Below, piece after piece: positions 4,821 to 7,159 of a DNA stretch of 7,159 nt (positions are counted from its first letter, which is position 1; each line of letters starts with the position of its first letter). The notes beneath the pieces were generated by a model that ran no database searches, was not told the DNA's origin, and saw only the letters and a program-made list of their open reading frames with translations. Source of the DNA: SVKR01 sp963649145 (GTDB lineage: Bacteria > Bacillota > Clostridia > Oscillospirales > Oscillospiraceae); assembly GCA_963649145.1 (NCBI GenBank), contig CAVJGI010000106.1, positions 1 through 7,159 on the forward strand, given 5' to 3'. The position numbers and the translations under genes were made by a program.

Positions 4821-5792
4821 ATGGACATGGAGTGGAATCAGGCGATGAGCTCCAAGTCTTCTGTTTTCAATCATCTCCCCATCCATCTGCGCGGCGAGGT
4901 CATCCAGATCGGCGCGGTGCGCCTCAACGACGACTGGACCCCCGGCGAGGAGTTCCAGATCGACGTAAAGCCCGTTTACTTCCGCAAGATGCACTACAAG
5001 GTCAAAAAGCTCACCGGCATCGGCACGGAGCGCCTCAGCGACGCGCCGGGCTTCAAGGAGGCGCTCGCCAAGTTCCGCGATTTCTGCGGCGACGACTGCA
5101 CTTTCCTCACTTGGGGCTACGATGACAAGGGTATCATGGAGCAGAACATCATCATCCACGATCTCGACTGGGACTGGATCGCGGGCTGGGTGAATCTTCA
5201 GCTCATCTATAACCTCCAGACCGGCGGCGACCGCAACCAGAAGGCGCTCTCCACCGCGATGGAGCACTTCGGCATCGAGCAGACCCGCGTCGCCCACGAC
5301 GCGCTGGGCGATGCGTACAACACCGCGCTCGTCTGCTCCCGGCTCGACATGGAGAGTGGGCTCGCCGCTTACGGCGGACTGCTGCACCAGCTGACGCTGA
5401 AGGTCAAGCGCGCCGACACCGCCGGGGAGGGGCCCGAAGCGCTCGAACACGTCAGCTTCCCCGGCTATGAAAGCCGCAACGTCGCCTTTGACGACGAGGC
5501 GCTCACCGCGCTCCGCTGCCCCGTCTGCGGCGCGGAGATGGAGATGCGGCGCTGGGTCAATCAGGGCGACCGGCGCTATATGAACCTTGCCGCCTGCGCC
5601 GAGCATGGCAATTACCTCGCGCGCGTAAAGCTCCGCCAGTGCGAGGACGAGACCTGGACCGCGAACCGCATCCTCTATCAGGCGGACGAGGGGATGAGCG
5701 AGTTTTACAAGACCAAATCCGTCCAGTGCCGCAAGCGCTCCCGCCGCCGCCGGAAAAAGAGCGCAAAGAAAGCGGAAGGGACCGCGGAATAA
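4821..5792 (+). CDS. DEDDh 3'-5' exonuclease, KapD/ERI-1-like, with zinc ribbon and basic tail
   Basis: This is a cytosolic metal-dependent 3'-5' exonuclease of the DnaQ/RNase T fold, closest in style to KapD, the predicted exonuclease linked to the KinA sporulation pathway, and to ERI-1-type nucleases. Counting from the ATG at 4821 (323 residues), the catalytic residues are D2 and E4 in MDMEWNQ (Exo I), D101/D102 in TWGYDDKG (Exo II), and H159 and D164 in AHDALGDAYNTA (Exo III, the DEDDh form). GEVIQIGAVRL (25-35) and VKKLTGI (61-67) also fit the family. After the nuclease domain a CPVC...C-x2-H set (C233, C236, C259, H262) suggests a zinc ribbon. The protein ends in a strongly basic tail (304-317, Arg/Lys-rich) that suggests nucleic-acid binding. 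The true start is probably ATC at 4803. It is a single gene with its own promoter and terminator. RNA or DNA substrate is unknown. Confidence 0.9.
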   Translation: MDMEWNQAMSSKSSVFNHLPIHLRGEVIQIGAVRLNDDWTPGEEFQIDVKPVYFRKMHYKVKKLTGIGTERLSDAPGFKEALAKFRDFCGDDCTFLTWGYDDKGIMEQNIIIHDLDWDWIAGWVNLQLIYNLQTGGDRNQKALSTAMEHFGIEQTRVAHDALGDAYNTALVCSRLDMESGLAAYGGLLHQLTLKVKRADTAGEGPEALEHVSFPGYESRNVAFDDEALTALRCPVCGAEMEMRRWVNQGDRRYMNLAACAEHGNYLARVKLRQCEDETWTANRILYQADEGMSEFYKTKSVQCRKRSRRRRKKSAKKAEGTAE

Positions 5793-5814
5793 AATCAAAA
5801 ACGAAAAGGCGAGT

Positions 5815-5847
5815 GGCGCGTATCGATGCAGATACGCGCCTTTTCTC
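5815..5847 (+). terminator. Intrinsic terminator of the exonuclease gene
   Basis: GGCGCGTATC (5815-5824) and GATACGCGCC (5831-5840) form a perfect 10-bp stem with a 6-base loop, followed by TTTTCTC. It lies 23 bases after the stop codon. Confidence 0.9.
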
Positions 5848-5865
5848 ATGTCAGCGCGCAGCAGC

Positions 5866-5999
5866 CTCTTGCCTCTCCCTTTGGGAGAGCTGTCACCGAA
5901 GGTGACTGAGAGGGTCTTGCGATTAGATCAATTTACGCGCTGTTGACCCTCTCCGTCCTCGCTGCGCTCGGACACCTCTCCCAAGGGGAGAGGCAAGAG
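5866..5999. repeat. Palindromic REPIN/MITE-like repeat, copy 2
   Basis: The 134-bp element ends in a perfect 14-bp inverted repeat, CTCTTGCCTCTCCC (5866-5879) against 5986-5999. An inner 9-bp pair, GAGAGGGTC/GACCCTCTC, lies at 5908-5916 and 5945-5953. The left arm folds into CTCTCCC-TTT-GGGAGAG (5873-5889) and GTCACC-GAA-GGTGAC (5892-5906). The right arm folds on the minus strand into a matching pair, the second with a GCA loop. The design is that of the 137-335 element, with different stem sequences. It has no coding content. It fills most of the gene-free stretch 5793-6098, the rest being the terminator and the leader of the next gene. Confidence 0.82.
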
Positions 6000-6045
6000 T
6001 GCGGCGTGCGCTTCAAACCGATCAGCGCTTTTTTCGCATAAAACG

Positions 6046-6088
6046 CCCTCCGTGCGGAAAACTAAGCGCAAATTCAGGAAACGGAGGG
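6046..6088 (+). promoter_or_regulatory. Inverted repeat covering the ribosome binding site of the SLH gene
   Basis: CCCTCCGT (6046-6053) is the exact complement of ACGGAGGG (6081-6088), which contains the Shine-Dalgarno of the downstream gene (10 bases before the ATG at 6099). In the mRNA this 8-bp stem with a 27-base loop would hide the ribosome binding site, provided that transcription starts upstream of 6046. I could not find a convincing promoter in 6000-6098. Confidence 0.5.
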
Positions 6089-6098
6089 AACTTCCTTT

Positions 6099-7013
6099 AT
6101 GAAAAAACTGCTTATCCCCGGCTCGCTGCTGCTCGGCTTTACGCTCGCGATGGCGCTGCTGGTCTCCGCCGTCTCCGGCGCGCCGGTGGCGGAAAACTTG
6201 GAGCTTGAAACTTACCGCGGCGTTTCCATCGGCGGCAATCTCTCCGCCAAGACCGCCGACGGCAGCGCCGTCACCTTCGAGATCACGACCGACCCGGTCA
6301 AGGGCAGCGTCGACCTCGACCCGGACGGCCACTTTGTCTACACCCCGCTCGACGGCAAGCGCGGACGCGACTACTTCGGCTACAAGGCGATCGACGAAAA
6401 CGGCGTGCGCTCGCAGGAGGCGACCGTCATCATCAAGATCCAGAAGCAGAAGAGCAAGATCACCTATTCCGATACGACCGGACTCGACAGCGCTTACGCC
6501 GCGGCGAAGCTCGCCGAGGAGGACATTTACGTCGGCGAGTGCCTCGCCGGGAGCTACGTGTTCTCGCCGGAGCAGCCCGTGAGCCGCGAGGAATTTCTGG
6601 CGCTCTGCCTGCGCTGCACGGGAGCAGAGCCGCTCCGCGGCGTGCGCAGCACCGGCTTCGGCGACGACGGCGACATCGGCGACTGGGCGAAGCCCTATGT
6701 CAGCACCGCGCTGCTGCGCGGCGTCGTCTCCGGTTACGCATCGGACACCGGCGCCGCCGTGTTCCGCCCGGATGAGCCCATCACCGCCGCGGAAGCCGCC
6801 GCGATGCTCGACCGCGCCGCGGAGCTGACCGACGCCGTCGCCGCGTGGTTCGGCTTCGACGACGCCGTCCCCGCGTGGGCGCGCCAGTCCGCCGCGAACG
6901 TCTCCGCCTGCGGTCTGCTCCCCGGCGGCTGCTCCTTTGCCGACGAGACCCTCTCCCGCGGCGACGCCGCCGTGATGCTCGTGCGCACGATGGAGATTTT
7001 GGAGAACAGATAA
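6099..7013 (+). CDS. Secreted Ig-like and S-layer-homology (SLH) domain protein
   Basis: This is a 304-residue exported protein, likely held at the cell surface. Residues 1-28 form a signal peptide (MKK, hydrophobic core, cleavage near VSG-A). Residues about 34-114 resemble a cadherin/VCBS-type Ig-like domain (GSVDLDPDGHFVYTPL, then DYFGYKAIDENGVRSQEATVIIKI). From about 123 onward there are SLH-like repeats: a first at 129-174 (ends VSREEFLALCLRCTG), a second at 184-243 (FGDDGDIGDWAKPYVSTAL, then FRPDEPITAAEAAAML) and a third, partial, at 250-300 (FDDAVPAWARQSAA, then LSRGDAAVMLVRTM). SLH domains normally bind pyruvylated secondary cell-wall polymers; the first and third repeats here are degenerate, so strength of anchoring is uncertain. 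The start has GGAGGG 10 bases upstream. It stands alone, after the exonuclease terminator and a repeat element. Ligand or role is unknown. Confidence 0.9.
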   Translation: MKKLLIPGSLLLGFTLAMALLVSAVSGAPVAENLELETYRGVSIGGNLSAKTADGSAVTFEITTDPVKGSVDLDPDGHFVYTPLDGKRGRDYFGYKAIDENGVRSQEATVIIKIQKQKSKITYSDTTGLDSAYAAAKLAEEDIYVGECLAGSYVFSPEQPVSREEFLALCLRCTGAEPLRGVRSTGFGDDGDIGDWAKPYVSTALLRGVVSGYASDTGAAVFRPDEPITAAEAAAMLDRAAELTDAVAAWFGFDDAVPAWARQSAANVSACGLLPGGCSFADETLSRGDAAVMLVRTMEILENR

Positions 7014-7030
7014 GCAAAAACGCGCAGTGC

Positions 7031-7065
7031 GGACCGTTTCCGGTCCGGGCTGTTTTGCCAGCCCG
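7031..7065. other. Two adjacent hairpins downstream of the SLH gene
   Basis: GGACCG-TTTC-CGGTCC (7031-7046) is followed at once by GGGCTG-TTTTGC-CAGCCC (7047-7064). Neither has a trailing T-run on the plus strand. They lie next to the motif (7059-7074) that recurs inverted at 40-55. Confidence 0.5.
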
Positions 7066-7069
7066 TCAA

Positions 7070-7106
7070 AGAACCCCCGCTTTCATGCAGCGAAGGCGGG
7101 GGTTCT
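7070..7106. terminator. Strong hairpin, probable terminator
   Basis: Positions 7070-7084 pair with 7092-7106 over 15 base pairs (one G-T wobble, five consecutive C-G pairs) around a 7-base loop. On the plus strand it is followed by CTTGC, which is poor in T. On the minus strand the stem runs into TTCTTTG, so it may mainly end a leftward transcript from beyond the window, and possibly the SLH gene too. Nothing further is recognisable in 7107-7159. Confidence 0.6.
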
Positions 7107-7159
7107 CTTGCAACTTAGCGAAAAACAAGCGAATATGGGCTGGAAAATGGAGTTATCCC

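Noticed and set aside
4796..5125. GTG at 4796 as start of a gene in another frame
   Set aside because: GTG is out of frame with the nuclease and its product is His/Arg-rich without a domain. The GTG is part of the extended Shine-Dalgarno match.
4761..5849. Long open frame on the minus strand opposite the exonuclease
   Set aside because: It covers the whole exonuclease gene and its terminator and promoter; its composition is that of an antisense shadow.
7108..7136. Promoter TTGCAA-N17-GAATAT near the right end
   Set aside because: Only 4 of 6 and 3 of 6 bases match consensus, and the following ATG (7135) has no ribosome binding site and only 8 codons in the window.
7153..7159. DnaA-box-like TTATCC at the window end
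   Set aside because: The next base is C where a box needs A, and the sequence is cut off; there is no cluster of boxes.

Overview
The window is GC-rich and looks like an anaerobic, low-GC-phylum but high-GC-genome Firmicute of the Clostridia, most probably Oscillospiraceae/Ruminococcaceae. The basis is a SpoVB-type flippase, a KapD-type exonuclease, an S-layer-homology protein with a Gram-positive signal peptide, a ddl-murF operon, Shine-Dalgarno sequences matching the Firmicutes 16S tail, and two palindromic intergenic repeats of a style common in gut Clostridia. The taxon is an inference; there is no rRNA or marker gene here to fix it.

Layout: 1-422 is non-coding. It holds a leftward promoter-like site, a terminator-like hairpin and a 199-bp palindromic repeat (137-335). 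423-1754 (+) is a SpoVB/MOP-type flippase whose stop codon lies inside a perfect 40-bp palindromic terminator. Converging on it is a small cupin gene (1788-2147, -) with its own strong promoter and an operator-like palindrome. Behind that, also on the minus strand, is a two-gene peptidoglycan operon, ddl (4654-3620) then murF (3627-2275). A compact divergent promoter region (4698-4767) drives ddl leftward and a DEDDh exonuclease gene (to 5792, +) rightward. Then come a terminator, a second palindromic repeat (5866-5999), and a secreted Ig-like plus SLH protein (6099-7013, +) followed by three hairpins to the end.

Function: Ddl makes D-Ala-D-Ala and MurF attaches it to UDP-MurNAc-tripeptide, so the central operon completes the soluble peptidoglycan precursor. 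The flippase and the SLH protein are also envelope proteins, but nothing in the sequence ties them into one operon with ddl-murF. The cupin and the exonuclease are stand-alone transcription units.

Most interesting points: (1) the exonuclease appears to start at a non-AUG codon (ATC at 4803): a near-complete anti-16S match abuts it, and the first ATG would delete most of the first strand of the nuclease fold. (2) The two intergenic repeats share one design, inverted arms each carrying a mini-hairpin closed as C(GNA)G, and the arms of the first repeat differ by compensatory base-pair changes. This looks like a REPIN-type, single-strand-hairpin element. (3) The cupin has lost the usual metal-binding histidines yet has codon usage and a promoter typical of a highly expressed gene. 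I found no clear new multi-gene defence or mobile system.
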